A stretch of DNA of 64,000 nucleotides from Pelomonas sp. Root1217 (GCF_001425705.1 NZ_LMDC01000001.1:248001-312000); one strand, 5' to 3'. Shown: positions 1 to 7,917, numbered from the stretch's first letter. Numbers and translations are program-made. The notes: generated by a model from the letters alone, not told the origin.

Positions 1-313
1 GGCCGGCGGGCCGCATCCGCCCGGCGGCGGTGAGCACCGCCACCTTGTCCACATTGACCTGCGACCAGCGGCTGCCCGCGCGGCGAGGCACGTACTTCTG
101 CAGGTAGTGGTGCTCGTCCAGCGACCGGCGCTGGCCGGAGATCCAGCCGAAGCACAAGCCCACGTCGACCGCCTCGTCGCTCGTCAGCGACGGCAGGCCC
201 GACCCTTTCTTGGCGATCTTGAGCCAGACGCCTGCCTGGAGATCGACATGCGCTTCCAGCCAGGCCTCGAATTCAACGGCGTCGCGAAAGGCGATCACCG
301 GTGCTTCAACCAC
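1..313 (-). CDS. YdeI/OmpD-associated family protein (partial)
   Basis: The gene runs off the left edge of the window, and about 104 N-terminal residues are visible. The reading frame shows the family pattern of a tryptophan-containing WLKIAKKGSG segment, a DEAVDVGLCFGWI(S/D)GQRR core, then a YVPRRAGSRWSQVN segment and AAGRMRPAG. Proteins of this family are small cytosolic proteins of poorly defined function, some linked to bacteriocin or envelope stress tolerance. A GTG at 311-313 is the most plausible visible start, because the stop of the upstream protease gene lies only 10 bases away at 323. The close spacing suggests co-transcription with that gene. The C-terminus is not in the window. 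Confidence 0.8.
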   Translation of the reverse strand, partial: MVEAPVIAFRDAVEFEAWLEAHVDLQAGVWLKIAKKGSGLPSLTSDEAVDVGLCFGWISGQRRSLDEHHYLQKYVPRRAGSRWSQVNVDKVAVLTAAGRMRPAG

Positions 314-322
314 GACTGCCGC

Positions 323-2173
323 TCACAGCCGCTCCCGCAGCACGAGCACGACGCTGCGGTGCTCGGTGCCGCGACGCATGCCCAGCGCGATGCGCTCGCC
401 GTCCGCCCGGGTGCGCAGCAGCGCGCGTGTCGCGGACAGGTCGTCGGCCCGCACCGCCCGGGCGTCGAGAGTGAGGAGCCGGTCGCCGACGGCGATCCCT
501 GCCGCCTCCGCCGGGCCGCCGGGGGAGACGTGGGCCACGACGAAGCCCTCGTCGGCCGCGTTGAGCCACATGCCCGAGCGATCGAAGCGGCCCGCGTCGA
601 CAGGCGGCGGGACGATGGGCTTGAGGTACATGCGCTGGCGCGAGTAGTCAAAGCTTGTCACGAAGCGCTTGAGCAGCCCGCTGCCGATGTTGCCGTCGAA
701 GTTGGCGTCGCTGAAGGAGCCCGCCTTGGCGCCCGACAGCGCCGCCACCGGTGCGGTGATGTTGACCGGCCCGATCGACAGCGACGGCAGCCGCACGACC
801 TCCGACATCGACGGGCCGCCGACGCCCCAGCCGGTCATGGCGGTGATGGCGCCGGGGAAACGCTCCCGCAGTCGGTGGGCGGCGACGAAGGGGCTCGTCA
901 GGTCCACCTCGCTGCGCGAGCCGGTGTCGATGTCGAACAGCGCCGGGATGTCGCCCACGCGGCCTTCGACCTGCGGCAGGTGGTCGTAGAACATGAAGGG
1001 GATGGCCGTGCCCGCGTCCTTGGCGTCGAAGGCGTCGAAGCGGCTGAACGTCAACGTGTTGTGCTGGTAGTCAATGCGCAGCGCCAGGCGGCGCAGCAGC
1101 TCGAAGCCGACCATGCCGTCGACCTTGATGCCTTCGACCGCCGGGTCGTAGATGTCCATGGTGATCGCAGTCTGGTCGTGCATGCGGACCGGGCCGAGCG
1201 CGATCTCGCGCACCTTCGCATAGCCGCTGGTCGTCGTCTTCTCGCCGGCACCCGCGGACGGTGAGGCGCCCTGGGCGTCGAGGCCTGCCTCGGCCACTAC
1301 CCGGGACGAAAGGATGGTGTGGCCACCCGTGTCGACGATGAAGGTGTAGGGGCCGTGGCCGTTGACGTTCGCCTCGACGTAGATGTGGTTGTTCAGCAGC
1401 CGGAACGGCACGGTGGCTGCGCTCGCGCCGTCGGCCAGGGTGACGCCCTGCGGCGGGTCGGCCGGCATGGCGTAAGCGGTGCGGGGCCGGCGCGGTGAGG
1501 AGCTGACGTCGAGCAGGCGCATCGTCGCCAGGCCGGACTCACCGGTGCCGCCGTCGATGACGACGCGGCCAGCCACCTGCGCGCCGCCCTGACGGACGTA
1601 GTCGTCGTAGCTCGTGCGGGTGTCGAAGAACATCTGGCGCTCGGCGATGCGGGCGAGCAGCCCGCTGCCGGCGTCGAACCAGGCGTCAAAACGCAAGCCG
1701 CCGCGAGGCGTCACGGCGAGGTGCTCCAGCGCGCGGCCGTCCAGCGTCTCGCGGCCCAGCGCCTCGATGCGGGCGCCGCCGCGATCCGGGCGCCACCACA
1801 GGTTGGCCAGTCGGTAGGCTTCGTTAATCGCCAGGCGCACCCGGTCGCCGCCCTGCTGGGGCGTGCAGGCGCCCGAGATGTCGCGTATCCAGGGCATGCG
1901 GCCGTCGAAGCCGTTCGCCACCGTGATCGGGCCGAGTTCACTGTCCGTGACGAAGGCGCCGCTGGCTGTGTCGAAGCGCGTGGTGACGGTGCCGGCCAGC
2001 CCCTGGCCCGAATAGGCGTAGCGCAACGCCAGGCTGCCCGACTTGGCGGTTTGGCCCGTCGCAGCCCGGTGCGCGGCAAGCACCTCCTGTGCGGTGGCCG
2101 CACCCGACGCGCAGGGCAGGGCCAGCAGGGCGGCGGCCATCCACCAGGTGCGCCAACTTGAAAACATGGTCAT
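323..2173 (-). CDS. Secreted retropepsin-like aspartyl protease with C-terminal PDZ domain
   Basis: A 616-residue protein. It starts with a signal peptide (MTMFSSW, a hydrophobic core, then cleavage near GAATA). Two aspartyl-protease half-sites are visible: VDTGG with Asp281 and IDTGS with Asp416, matching the duplicated retropepsin-like fold. Residues about 525-610 form a PDZ-like domain (GFVVAHVSPGGPAEAAGI, VGDRLL). The family is periplasmic or outer-membrane facing and is presumed to be a peptidase; the substrate is unknown. I chose the ATG at 2173 because GAGGGA sits 8 bases upstream and the signal peptide follows directly; the open frame extends upstream but overlaps the divergent regulator. 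It may form an operon with the YdeI-like gene. Confidence 0.85.
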   Translation of the reverse strand: MTMFSSWRTWWMAAALLALPCASGAATAQEVLAAHRAATGQTAKSGSLALRYAYSGQGLAGTVTTRFDTASGAFVTDSELGPITVANGFDGRMPWIRDISGACTPQQGGDRVRLAINEAYRLANLWWRPDRGGARIEALGRETLDGRALEHLAVTPRGGLRFDAWFDAGSGLLARIAERQMFFDTRTSYDDYVRQGGAQVAGRVVIDGGTGESGLATMRLLDVSSSPRRPRTAYAMPADPPQGVTLADGASAATVPFRLLNNHIYVEANVNGHGPYTFIVDTGGHTILSSRVVAEAGLDAQGASPSAGAGEKTTTSGYAKVREIALGPVRMHDQTAITMDIYDPAVEGIKVDGMVGFELLRRLALRIDYQHNTLTFSRFDAFDAKDAGTAIPFMFYDHLPQVEGRVGDIPALFDIDTGSRSEVDLTSPFVAAHRLRERFPGAITAMTGWGVGGPSMSEVVRLPSLSIGPVNITAPVAALSGAKAGSFSDANFDGNIGSGLLKRFVTSFDYSRQRMYLKPIVPPPVDAGRFDRSGMWLNAADEGFVVAHVSPGGPAEAAGIAVGDRLLTLDARAVRADDLSATRALLRTRADGERIALGMRRGTEHRSVVLVLRERL

Positions 2174-2200
2174 GCAGGCATCCCTCAGAATCAGGCCAGT

Positions 2201-2962
2201 TTGTGGCCGATCGCACCGCCCGTCTTGAACCGAATTCACCTGCCCGAAAGCGCACCCGGCGCCACCTGCCGCCCGCTGACCGCCGGGCCGATGCGCCATC
2301 CGCCGCTTGAGCGGCTGGGCCGGCACCGGCATGACGAAGCCTTCATTGCGCTGGTGCTTGCCGGCAGCTATGTCGAGGCGGGCGACACGGGGCGGCACCA
2401 CTTGCGGGCGGGGGATGTACTCGCCCACCGCCGCTGGGAGTACCACCTGGATGAAGTGGCCGGCAGCGGCGCCCAGGTGCTGATACTGCCTTTACCTGCG
2501 GCCTGGGGAGGCGCCGTCCACGCCACCGCCAGCGATCCGGACGCGGTGGTCAGGCTGGCGGAGCGGGACGTACCTGCGGCGCTGGACCTGCTGACTGCCA
2601 GCCTGGTGGAGGCACCGATTCCCCCCTCCGACTGGCCCGATCTGCTGGCGGCACGGCTGCGCCAGGATCCCGATGCGCTGGTCGCTTCATGGGCGTGCGA
2701 ACTCGGCCTGCACCCAGGCAGCCTGGCGCGTGGCTTTCGCCAGGTCTTCGGCGTGACGCCGGCAGCTTACCGCCTGTTCCAGCGCACCCATCGCGCCCTC
2801 GGCCACATCGCCCGGGGCGACGCCGGCCTGGCGGCCGTGGCGGCCCAGTGCGGCTTTGCCGACCAGGCCCACATGAGCCGCGCCATCCGCCGCATGACCG
2901 GGCTGGCGCCCTCACAGCTGCTCGGCGCCCTCAGTGGCAAGGGCGACCGGCCAACGGGATGA
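2201..2962 (+). CDS. AraC-family transcriptional regulator with N-terminal cupin
   Basis: About 253 residues. The first half carries a cupin-like sensor (RHRHDEAFIALVLAGSYVEAGD, then RAGDVLAHR). The last 90 residues carry two helix-turn-helix motifs typical of HTH_18: LHPGSLARGFRQVFGVTPAAYR, then VAAQCGFADQAHMSRAIRRMTG. It should bind DNA in response to a small ligand. The start is uncertain: ATG at 2201, TTG near 2224 and ATG at 2291 all stay in frame, and the sensor homology starts near residue 38. It is divergent from the retropepsin-like gene, with starts only about 27 bases apart, so it probably regulates that promoter. Confidence 0.85.
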   Translation: MWPIAPPVLNRIHLPESAPGATCRPLTAGPMRHPPLERLGRHRHDEAFIALVLAGSYVEAGDTGRHHLRAGDVLAHRRWEYHLDEVAGSGAQVLILPLPAAWGGAVHATASDPDAVVRLAERDVPAALDLLTASLVEAPIPPSDWPDLLAARLRQDPDALVASWACELGLHPGSLARGFRQVFGVTPAAYRLFQRTHRALGHIARGDAGLAAVAAQCGFADQAHMSRAIRRMTGLAPSQLLGALSGKGDRPTG

Positions 2963-2974
2963 CGTCTTGCTGGC

Positions 2975-3472
2975 TCAGCGCACGCCCTGCAGCGCGGCGC
3001 CACGGGCCCGGACGACGGGCCAGTTCGCGACGATCTTGGTGGGAGTCAGCTGGACCTCGCCCTTTTCCTCGGCCGCCAGCACGGCCTCCTCGGATTTGAG
3101 CGTGTGCGGTGTGACGCCGGGCTTCCAGCGCACCATGACCAGCACCCACAGCGGGCTGTAGGTCGCGTCCGCATTGGCGCCGCCCACGGGCCGCGGGATC
3201 GAGGGCAATACGGTGGCCTGCTCGTCGCCCGGGAACTTGTAGGCCTTCTCGACGGGCATGCCGGGCTTGAGCGTCTGGGCCAGGGCGGGCACGTAGTTGA
3301 TGCCCTGCTTCTTGGCGATGCCCGGGTCGGAGATGTCCGTGCTGACGTAATGCACGATCTCGCCCTCGAACCACGCTTCCTTCAGGGGCAGGGTGACTTC
3401 GTCGGCTGCCCAGCTGGTGGCAGCGCCCAGCAGCAGGGCAGCACTCAGTGCACGGATGACGGGTTTAGGCAT
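2975..3472 (-). CDS. Periplasmic protein of unknown function
   Basis: 165 residues from the ATG at 3472. The N-terminus is a signal peptide (MPKPVIRALSAALLLGAATSWA). The mature protein begins DEVTLPLKEAWFEGE and has a WVLVMVRWKPG segment that looks like a beta-sandwich edge. It has no cysteines, catalytic motif or membrane helix. I recognise the general appearance of a small exported family of unknown role but cannot name it with certainty. It converges with the AraC gene, leaving 12 bases between the stops. The longer open frame starting at 3568 was rejected because it precedes the signal peptide with charged, low-quality sequence. Confidence 0.7.
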   Translation of the reverse strand: MPKPVIRALSAALLLGAATSWAADEVTLPLKEAWFEGEIVHYVSTDISDPGIAKKQGINYVPALAQTLKPGMPVEKAYKFPGDEQATVLPSIPRPVGGANADATYSPLWVLVMVRWKPGVTPHTLKSEEAVLAAEEKGEVQLTPTKIVANWPVVRARGAALQGVR

Positions 3473-3777
3473 TGCGGTTTCTCGTAGAAGGCGAGACGCG
3501 ATTCTTGCGCACTGGCGGCAGCTCTGATCGAGCGCCTGGACCTCAAGAATGCCGGACGATCTCAACACCCACGTTGACGAGGATCAGTTGCCCACCCATC
3601 AAGCGGCGGATTTCGCATTGAGCCGCCTGTCATCGATGCCCGGCGGCCCGGGCAGCCAGCTGTGTCTGCAGCTGCGTTGATACAGCCGAGTGAACTCGCG
3701 CCCCTTCTGTGCCTTTGCAACAGCGTGGGCGGTGCCTATCGTGATTCATCGCTTTCGAGCCTCACGAAGGAGCACCC
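3473..3777. other. Intergenic region, mostly featureless
   Basis: 305 bases separate the exported protein gene from the DUF3563 gene. Both strands contain only short frames without ribosome-binding sites. The right part holds the probable promoter of the DUF3563 gene (listed separately). I see nothing else in it. Confidence 0.5.
3715..3742 (+). promoter_or_regulatory. Candidate sigma70-type promoter of the DUF3563 gene
   Basis: TTGCAA at 3715-3720 and TATCGT at 3737-3742 are separated by 16 bases and lie about 36 bases before the DUF3563 start codon. The match to consensus is only moderate, so this is a pattern call without experimental support. Confidence 0.3.
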
Positions 3778-3993
3778 ATGCAACGTACCGTCACCTTGTT
3801 CCCAAAATCTGCCGTCACCGGTTCGACGTCGCGCTTGGGCGCATGGCTGCTGACCCTGCGGGACGCGTTCACACGGGATGACGACGAGCGCCTTCTCTGC
3901 GAAGCCCGGGATCTCGCCGATCTGGAAAGACGGCTGCGACGCCTGGAACAGGGCCGCACAGAACGCTTTGGCCCGCTTCCTGGCGTTTTGTGA
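3778..3993 (+). CDS. DUF3563 family small protein
   Basis: 71 residues preceded by AAGGAG at good spacing. The C-terminal half has the DUF3563 signature: a basic/acidic stretch DDDERLLCEARDLADLERRLRRLEQG. The family consists of short cytosolic proteins common in Burkholderiales and of unknown function, often seen near stress or membrane genes. It is the last core gene before the integrated element, whose left border begins only 25 bases after its stop. Before insertion it would have been the neighbour of the tRNA-Arg gene. Confidence 0.75.
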   Translation: MQRTVTLFPKSAVTGSTSRLGAWLLTLRDAFTRDDDERLLCEARDLADLERRLRRLEQGRTERFGPLPGVL

Positions 3994-4018
3994 GGCCGCA
4001 TTGCCAGGTCGAGCCTTC

Positions 4019-4035
4019 GTGGTCCCTCCGACAGG
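4019..4035. repeat. Distal attachment site (copy of tRNA-Arg 3' end)
   Basis: GTGGTCCCTCCGACAGG is identical to 23380-23396 in the tRNA-Arg gene and continues with partial matches for about eight more bases. This is the duplicated core expected when a tyrosine integrase uses a tRNA 3' end as the attachment site. Confidence 0.85.
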
Positions 4036-4095
4036 GACCGAAGATCGGCCGCTAACCCGCATGGCTACTAGCGATGCGATCCAGGCTGGTCGGCT

Positions 4096-4119
4096 TGTTC
4101 CCCTATTTGTTCCCCTACC
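4096..4119. repeat. Candidate integrase arm-type sites, left end
   Basis: Two direct copies of TGTTCCCCTA lie at 4096-4105 and 4108-4117, 12 bases apart. The second, extended to TGTTCCCCTACC (4108-4119), recurs exactly but inverted at 23205-23216 beside the integrase. Short repeats at both ends, inside the core duplications, are typical of arm sites bound by the N-terminal domain of tyrosine integrases. Confidence 0.6.
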
Positions 4120-4151
4120 TTGGAGGCGCTAGCCCCTCGGTGGCGCTGCGA

Positions 4152-4562
4152 TCAATGCTCGTACAGGGAAAAGGCGCGGTCGATCCACACGACATAAAAC
4201 GTGTCGTGAGCTTTGAAGCCAACCATCGGCGCCTTCCCGATGCATCGGAAGGCGATGATCGTCACGTCCTCTGTGATCACAGCTGGAATAGGCGACTTGA
4301 TTGCCTTGCGGCTAATTGTTTCGCTACCCTGTCCGTGGCGCGGCGCTTGAGCGATCTGCTGCCAGTTGAGCTGGCTTAGTTCATGCAGACGGTCCGCAAA
4401 CGCGGCCTTCTCCTCTGCCGTGCACGCGGACAAGCAATGCTCTTTGGCCAAGTACTCCAAGGAAAACTTGGGCTTCAGATGATGTGATGAGCCGGTGCCG
4501 CTATCAGGCGGAGCTAGACGTGCTCCGCCGCTGGCCCTCTGTGCCTGAATGCGCTTCACCAC
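4152..4562 (-). CDS. Putative toxin of a Panacea (DUF4065) toxin-antitoxin pair
   Basis: 136 residues, starting at a GTG 9 bases after the stop of the DUF4065 gene. The first 28 residues are low complexity; the conserved body starts at KPKFSLEYLAKEHCLSAC and ends with IAFRCIGKAPMVGFKAHDTFYVVWIDRAFSLYEH. The compact alpha/beta pattern, position and size match the variable toxin slot of Panacea (PanAT) loci, in which a DUF4065 antitoxin precedes a toxin of one of many unrelated folds. I do not recognise a catalytic motif, so the cellular target is unknown. The toxin call rests on context; the gene could instead be a non-toxic partner. Confidence 0.6.
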   Translation of the reverse strand: MVKRIQAQRASGGARLAPPDSGTGSSHHLKPKFSLEYLAKEHCLSACTAEEKAAFADRLHELSQLNWQQIAQAPRHGQGSETISRKAIKSPIPAVITEDVTIIAFRCIGKAPMVGFKAHDTFYVVWIDRAFSLYEH

Positions 4563-4571
4563 GGTGGAGCG

Positions 4572-5012
4572 TCAGTTGAGCCGCGTCTTGAAAAACCTCT
4601 GCAGCGCGCCGTGCGGAATTTGAGAGCTAGGCTCCTCGTCGTAAGCGTCCTTCCACGGATCTTCATCGTGGGTCATGTTGCGGAGCTTCCAAGCCGAGTA
4701 CTGCCCGTAAACCTCATAGACCTCATCCAGCAATTCGCGTGTGCCCGCATCGAGTGACATTGGGTCGAAATCGCCTGGAAGCGGGATCGGGCCGCTGCCG
4801 TAACTTTTGAACAGGTGATAGACGTCCGGCACAACTGGTCCGTGCGTCCATGCCTCAAGGCGTTCGCCAAAGAGAGGCTGGTCGTCGATGGCAAGAGAAA
4901 AGCCCTGCGCGTAGTACAGGAGCTTCTGCAGCTTCAAGTTGGACAGGGTATCGCCCGCCTCTTCATCGGCAAGGGACAGGAAATAGCGGGCAACGTCTGC
5001 TGCGGTCTGCAT
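4572..5012 (-). CDS. DUF4065 (Panacea/SocA-like) antitoxin
   Basis: 146 residues. The N-terminus carries the DUF4065 hallmark: a helix with DVARYFLSLA, then LSNLKLQKLLYYAQGFSLAI, then a WTHGPVVPDVYHLFKSYG segment. The Panacea domain is a promiscuous antitoxin domain that neutralises several unrelated toxins by direct binding, and relatives such as SocA act as adaptors. It precedes the putative toxin by 9 bases on the same strand, consistent with antitoxin-first co-translation. It is the first cargo module inside the left border and could help stabilise the element. Confidence 0.8.
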   Translation of the reverse strand: MQTAADVARYFLSLADEEAGDTLSNLKLQKLLYYAQGFSLAIDDQPLFGERLEAWTHGPVVPDVYHLFKSYGSGPIPLPGDFDPMSLDAGTRELLDEVYEVYGQYSAWKLRNMTHDEDPWKDAYDEEPSSQIPHGALQRFFKTRLN

Positions 5013-5218
5013 TGGTGGGGTGTCCTTGTGCTCGGACCAGTGGAGTGTATTGGCACTCCCTCAATCAGGAAATGCCGGCGCCTGAGATCGGGTTTCGGCC
5101 GGAGATGTCGTGGTGTCCATGCAGCGCAGTCTGCAGCATGGGTAGCTCATGAGGTGAACCTATTCCTCGCGAAGGAAGTCCGCGGTCATCCACCGGCGAA
5201 TGTGGGTCACCAAGGCGT

Positions 5219-5242
5219 GAAAAAGCCCGCGCGCGGCGGGCT
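5219..5242 (-). terminator. Rho-independent terminator after the CopG-type antitoxin gene
   Basis: On the minus strand an AGCCCGC/GCGGGCT stem with a 5-base GC loop is followed by TTTTT. It lies 20 bases beyond the stop of the gene at 5262, so it should end that toxin-antitoxin transcript. Confidence 0.75.
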
Positions 5243-5261
5243 CTTGATGGGTGACCGAGCG

Positions 5262-5675
5262 TCAGGCGGCGAGACGGCTTTCTTCTTGAACAGCAAGCGA
5301 CTCAGCCATTGCGACAGCTGCCGCCGCGGCCTTCTCTGCTTCAAGGGCGAGCTCTTTGTCGCGCTCAAGCTCCTGCTGACGGCGCACAGCCTGGTCCCGG
5401 AGGATCGCGCGCTTCTCAGCATCCACAAAGCGCTTGCAGATCTCGCGGATCAGCGGTTGATACCCCATTCCGTTCAGTTGCGCGATCGCCTTCAAATCGC
5501 GCACCAATTCTTTGGTGAATCGAATAGAAATGGGATGCAGTCCGAGGACATCGTCGACGTTGCTCGACTCCTCAGCCTTGCGGGCGTGGGCTGGATCGTT
5601 CCCAAGCGGTCCAGTAGGCCCCCAGTCATCCGCCGACGCTTCGACTCGAGCGAGCAGATCTTGGTTGATGGGCAT
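5262..5675 (-). CDS. CopG/ribbon-helix-helix-type antitoxin
   Basis: 137 residues from the ATG at 5675, which has AGGAG 7 bases upstream. After a linker, residues about 48-80 form a ribbon-helix-helix-like segment (HPISIRFTKELVRDLKAIAQ, then YQPLIREICKRFV), as in BrnA and CopG antitoxins. The C-terminal 50 residues are a long charged helix rich in Ala, Glu and Arg, likely a coiled coil. It follows the toxin-like gene at 5686 with a 10-base gap, the toxin-first order seen in BrnT/BrnA-like systems. It probably autoregulates through the TGTATATACA palindromes upstream of the operon. Confidence 0.7.
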   Translation of the reverse strand: MPINQDLLARVEASADDWGPTGPLGNDPAHARKAEESSNVDDVLGLHPISIRFTKELVRDLKAIAQLNGMGYQPLIREICKRFVDAEKRAILRDQAVRRQQELERDKELALEAEKAAAAAVAMAESLAVQEESRLAA

Positions 5676-5685
5676 GCGTTGACTC

Positions 5686-5973
5686 CTAGTGTGCGAGAAA
5701 TTCAAAAAGGTCTTGTATGGTCTTCGTGGCCGGGTAGGCGGACTTCAGATAAACGTTCTCATCGTCTTCCACGTACACAATCTTGAGCAATTTTCCGAGG
5801 TGAGTCTCTGAGACGAACCATTGCGTCGCAGGGTCCGTTTTGTGCTCTTCTCGATCATCCTCGGCGACCCTGCCACACCGGTTCAGGAAGCACTCTTGGA
5901 CTTCCCTCTCGGTGACTGACCCGTGCGAAGGATCCCCAATCTTGGCGCGAATGGTTGGCGAGATGATGAGCAT
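5686..5973 (-). CDS. Putative toxin paired with CopG antitoxin (BrnT-like context)
   Basis: 95 residues from MLIISPTIRAKI. The conserved pattern is a helix, then GSVTEREVQECFLNRCG, DDREEHKTDP, TQWFV, and a strand-rich C-terminus with LLKIVYVEDDENVYLKSAYPA. Such proteins are often annotated, without proof, as ADP-ribosyl-(dinitrogen reductase) hydrolases; size, fold pattern and neighbour fit a small RNase- or BrnT-like toxin better. An in-frame ATG at 6009 would add 12 residues, but family members begin near the ISPxIxAK motif. There is no good ribosome-binding site before 5973, and the TGTATATACA palindrome lies just 9 bases upstream. Confidence 0.6.
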   Translation of the reverse strand: MLIISPTIRAKIGDPSHGSVTEREVQECFLNRCGRVAEDDREEHKTDPATQWFVSETHLGKLLKIVYVEDDENVYLKSAYPATKTIQDLFEFLAH

Positions 5974-5981
5974 GTGTAAAT

Positions 5982-5991
5982 TGTATATACA
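5982..5991. promoter_or_regulatory. Palindromic operator candidate, proximal copy
   Basis: TGTATATACA is a perfect 10-base palindrome, part of TTGTATATACAG, 9 bases before the toxin-like gene's start codon. An identical palindrome lies 78 bases further upstream. Paired AT-rich palindromes in a GC-rich context suit a dimeric ribbon-helix-helix autorepressor. Confidence 0.55.
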
Positions 5992-6059
5992 GAAGCATTT
6001 CACCTCCATCGGCTACGGACATTCACCCAGGTAGGCGCTGGTCAGTCCGGTCAACGGAC

Positions 6060-6069
6060 TGTATATACA
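6060..6069. promoter_or_regulatory. Palindromic operator candidate, distal copy
   Basis: Second TGTATATACA, here in CTGTATATACAA, the inverted form of the flanks of the proximal copy. Together the two sites form an inverted pair bracketing the likely promoter of the toxin-antitoxin operon. Confidence 0.5.
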
Positions 6070-6277
6070 AACGGGTTGACCTGACGTAGGACAGGGCGAA
6101 AAAAACGGGTGAAAAGCACCCCCTGTTCACGGGACGCGACGCATGAGCGTTCATGGGCTGTATGGAAGCCCAGCGTGGGTCAGCGGTCGATCAGCCCGCC
6201 CTCAATCGCTTGCAGCAACGCCTGCGGCCCCGTGGTCACGGCCAGCTTGCGAGCGGCTGTCTCACTTGCTGGCGAGC

Positions 6278-6829
6278 CTAGATGTCGGATTCACGAGCTT
6301 TGGTGGCCTTTGCACGGCGCAGGAGCGCGCCCTCGGAATGCAGACCAAGGGCTGACGTCTCGATGTCCCCAGTGAAGCGCTTGATCATCAGGCTGGCGCC
6401 TGCTTGCCTAAGGTTGCAAGTGACTTGCTGGAACTTCCCGCCCATTCGGTTTTCGATTTGGCTGGTGGTGCACTGAAGCTTCGGGTACTTGCCCTTCACG
6501 GCCCCAAGAACGGCATCAAAGTTCTCGGCCTTGAAGAAGAACAAAAGGCCCTCCAAGCGTCCTTCGTTCCAGTCAAGGTTGAACGGGTCCTGGTAGCCCT
6601 GGGTCGACATCACGCCGCCAATGGTTGGCTCCGATTTCGGCAGGGCTATGAACTCGGCCGTGGTCATGCCGATGAACATGCCCTTTATGGCTATGGGTTC
6701 GCCTTTCAGTGGCGCCTTGGCCATGGACGCCGCTGGGGCGGGCGCCTCGGAAGCGGGAGGTTTGCCTGCAGCGTGAGACCAGGCGACTGACCAGGCGATC
6801 AACGCCATACAAAACCGCTTCACTCCCAT
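6278..6829 (-). CDS. Secreted protein of unknown function
   Basis: About 183 residues with an N-terminal signal peptide (residues 1-22, MGVKRFCMALIAWSVAWSHA) followed by an Ala/Pro-rich linker. The mature domain has IAIKGMFIGMTTAEF near residue 50, resembling small periplasmic domains with a structural-correspondence pattern, and two cysteines (YPKLQC and VTCNL). The start is ambiguous: GGGAGG abuts the ATG at 6829 but is ideally placed for the GTG at 6823. No family is recognised with confidence. It stands alone on the minus strand inside the element. Confidence 0.6.
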   Translation of the reverse strand: MGVKRFCMALIAWSVAWSHAAGKPPASEAPAPAASMAKAPLKGEPIAIKGMFIGMTTAEFIALPKSEPTIGGVMSTQGYQDPFNLDWNEGRLEGLLFFFKAENFDAVLGAVKGKYPKLQCTTSQIENRMGGKFQQVTCNLRQAGASLMIKRFTGDIETSALGLHSEGALLRRAKATKARESDI

Positions 6830-6916
6830 CCTCCCAAGGATTGCCTGTCTGCTCAGCCTATCAGCGACTGCGCCGCCAGCATCCGGGGAAACCAAGGGCT
6901 TCTGCTGGCGTCGGCC

Positions 6917-6946
6917 CAAAAGAAACCCCGGCACTCGGTCGGGGCT
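6917..6946 (-). terminator. Rho-independent terminator, minus strand
   Basis: On the minus strand CCCCG, a 9-base loop and CGGGG are followed by TTTCTTTT. It lies about 180 bases past the stop of the frameshifted gene at 7127, and would also insulate the secreted protein gene at 6278-6829 from upstream transcription. Confidence 0.65.
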
Positions 6947-7126
6947 GAACCCTCTTCGCTGTCACGTCGAGGCCTGCTCAGGGAGGTGAAGCAGGGGGCC
7001 GTGGCCCGCCGCTACTGTACGCGTTCAACGCCCGCGAAGCTCGCGGCAGGCGGTGCCGATGCTGGAGGGGATCCACCGAGTAAAACGTTTAAGAGATTCG
7101 CCCCCTCAGCCGGCGAGCAAATTGCT

Positions 7127-7883
7127 CTACTCGTCCTCGAGCCATTGCGGCTCGGATCGCTGTAGCGCCCGCAGTTCGGGCGGCACCGCGGCGAGATCGG
7201 CATGCAGCTTTTGGCCGATGGCCTGCAAGCGCGGCGCCTGTGCCCGTTCTGCCAGGATGACGCTGCGGCGGAGGGTCTCAAGGCGGAGGAACGCTTGAGT
7301 TCGCAACTGCAGCAACTCCTGAACGGTGCCCAGGTATTCCTGGACCCGATAGCGGTGGTCGCTGAACTCGCGTGCCGTCTTGCCAGACCGCGACACCTTG
7401 AAGGTGGACACGACCACGCCGCGCCAGCGCCTCGTCGTGCGGTGCTGGATCCACTTCACGGCCATCGGGGCATAAACACTTATGCCGGCCTTGGTGCGCT
7501 TCCAGCGCTCAATCCGGATCTTGCCGGTCCTCGGTGGCTGGTACAGGTTCAGCAGTTCGTTGATCTGGTCCAGCAGGTGATCGATGCGGCGGATGTAGGC
7601 GAGTTGCGCCGCGACGGCGGTGAGGGCGCGAAGCTCTAGGTTGCCCTGCGGCGCCGCGCAGCGTGCAGTGAAGCTGGGTCAACAGATGTGGCCAGGGATG
7701 AGCCGTCAGGCGGTGATCGATCGGCTGGTAATCGACGGAATCAGCGCCGTCCTTCACCAGCCATGGCGAGAGCCAATACTGCACGGGTCGCGCCACAGAT
7801 GGGAGCTGCCACCGGATGTCGCCGCGCTTGCGGAAAAGTCGATCCCGGGAAAAGGGCGGGTCTAGGGCCGCGTTAGGACCCAT
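7127..7883 (-). pseudogene. Frameshifted gene of unknown function
   Basis: Two overlapping minus-strand frames each look coding in only one part. From 7883 to about 7660 the frame starting MGPNAALDPPFSRDRLFRKR reads well (RWQLPSVARPVQYWLSP). From about 7650 down to 7127 the next frame reads well (AYIRRIDHLLDQINELLNL, then KIRIERWKRTKAGISVYAP, ending EPQWLEDE). Joining them requires skipping one base near 7650-7665 in a CG-rich run. The joined protein would have about 250 residues, a basic middle and a helical C-terminus. I do not recognise the family. This may be a disabled gene, programmed +1 frameshifting or a sequencing error; a shorter protein could still start at ATG 7465. Confidence 0.5.
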
Positions 7884-7917
7884 TTTCCCGGAAGTGCTTG
7901 AAGGGGTAGGAGGTGCG

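Noticed and set aside
6109-6277. Possible gene fragment between the toxin-antitoxin promoter and the secreted protein; the minus strand reads GPQALLQAIEGGLIDR before a stop.
   Set aside because: Only about 30 codons are open, with no start; too short to assign, though it could be the remnant of a deleted gene.
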